From: Aphrocallistes beatrix
Lineage: Eukaryota > Porifera > Hexactinellida > Sceptrulophora > Aphrocallistidae
Direction: 5' to 3'
DNA: 64,000 nucleotides
Assembly (NCBI GenBank): GCA_963281255.1
Contig: OY725495.1
Span: 3,906,001-3,970,000, forward strand
The translations under genes were made by a program, and so were the position numbers. Shown in pieces: positions 63,097-64,000 of this stretch (the first letter of the stretch is position 1; the number at the start of each line of letters is the position of its first letter). The notes below the pieces were generated by a model. It was not told the origin of the DNA and searched no databases. It was given only the letters and a program-made list of their open reading frames with translations.

Positions 63097-64000
63097 TTCA
63101 AAGTTGATTTTAGTAACTAAGCACTAGACTAAACTCAATTGAATATTCTATATAATAGATATTATAGCAAGGATTTACCTAATCAGTAAGACCGTATCAA
63201 GTTTCTTGTCGCTACTGAAGACTTTTACTTTTACTGCTTCAATACCTCAAAATAGATTTAGAATCTCTTAAAATGTAATTGTTTTATACCGTGAAGTTAC
63301 TGTGAAAATGAAAATTTTGTATGTGGACATTAGACATATAAACAACCCTTTCTCTCTGAAATAGCATATTTTGTTTTGTAGGGAATGGTTGGATATTAAA
63401 TTGATGCGAGTTGCTTTAGGGTTGTTTAGCTAATCACTCCTCAGTTTAAACTCGCGAAATCTTGCATTTACTTTTGCAGACAGGATTATCACTAACCTTT
63501 CTGTTCTTCGTAATGCTACATAGTCATTAATGGATAAAATTGAGACCAGAATATTGTACGTAAATAATAGAATACAATCGAAATTTAGTTCTTGTTTGAC
63601 AGAGTAACTGATGTTATTATGCATAAAATATATTATTTAAACACAGCTCACAAACATGACATTGAACTCATAACTTAGCTCGATTATCATATTTATTTTT
63701 CACATTCAATAATCTATACAACAATCTATATAACAAAAAGATGTATGTAGTAGGTCTGTTGCGTGTGATTTTGAGACCAGTCATTAACTAGCTAATACAC
63801 CACTGACCAAGACAATATCGCATGTGTGCAAATTTTGAGCTATAAGGAACAAACGAACTAACCAACAACAAGCTTGTTTTAATAGTTTCAAAATAATCAT
63901 TCATTTCCACGATAAAAATTAAATTGCTCAACACCAATTGTTGTATCACTATAAATATCAACAGATAATTATCGTTATCAATCACCAAGTCGAAAATTAA
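63097..64000. other. Upstream region of gene M, otherwise nothing recognised
   Basis: AT-rich. Two short minus-strand frames (63430-63624 and 63788-63988) have no recognisable features. The promoter of gene M should lie just right of 63096, but no clear TATA box is seen. Confidence 0.45.

Noticed and set aside
1..64000. Search for tRNA or rRNA genes
   Set aside because: I saw no cloverleaf with A and B boxes and no rRNA-like stretch. This is by eye only; a covariance-model scan would be needed to exclude them.

Overview
The window reads as nuclear DNA of an invertebrate animal. It is visibly AT-rich. It holds spliced genes with GT/AG introns, intronless protein genes with animal domain architectures (TRAF-type zinc fingers, C-type lectin domains, a ZNFX1-type helicase), and many Tc1/mariner, pogo-like, hAT-like and Ty3/gypsy elements. 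The mix of TRAF-like, ZNFX1-like and lectin genes would suit an early-branching animal such as a sponge, but nothing here fixes the species.

Layout. Positions 1-1175 hold the 5' part of a minus-strand secreted C-type lectin gene. Positions 1.2-9.0 kb are a transposon graveyard. At 9.0-14.0 kb lies one large intronless ZNFX1-like helicase gene. From 14.8 to 59.1 kb runs a tandem array of plus-strand TRAF-like genes. Five are open (starts at 45436, 47695, 51203, 54077, 57761) and five are broken or relic (14846, 21968, 29602, 33449, 42445). In the left half of the array the TRAF-like copies alternate with minus-strand lectin genes (17110-19049, 24995-27113, and a pseudogene at 36182-37441) and with duplicated 2-3 kb spacers. 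In the right half they alternate with three copies of a GC-rich segment that may encode a small membrane protein. The array ends at two more divergent minus-strand TRAF-like genes. One, at 59609-61237, carries a MATH-like end. The other, at 61777-63096, ends in a degenerate thioredoxin-like domain instead of MATH.

How it may work together (inference). ZNFX1 relatives act in RNA-based innate defence or small-RNA inheritance. TRAF proteins are adaptors below immune receptors, and secreted C-type lectins are common recognition molecules. The block therefore looks like a fast-evolving innate-immunity cluster growing by unequal crossing-over: the zinc-finger core is almost identical between TRAF copies, while promoters, N-terminal metal knuckles and coiled coils are shuffled. 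The strongest novelty candidate is the TRAF zinc finger/coiled coil/thioredoxin-like fusion at 61777-63096.
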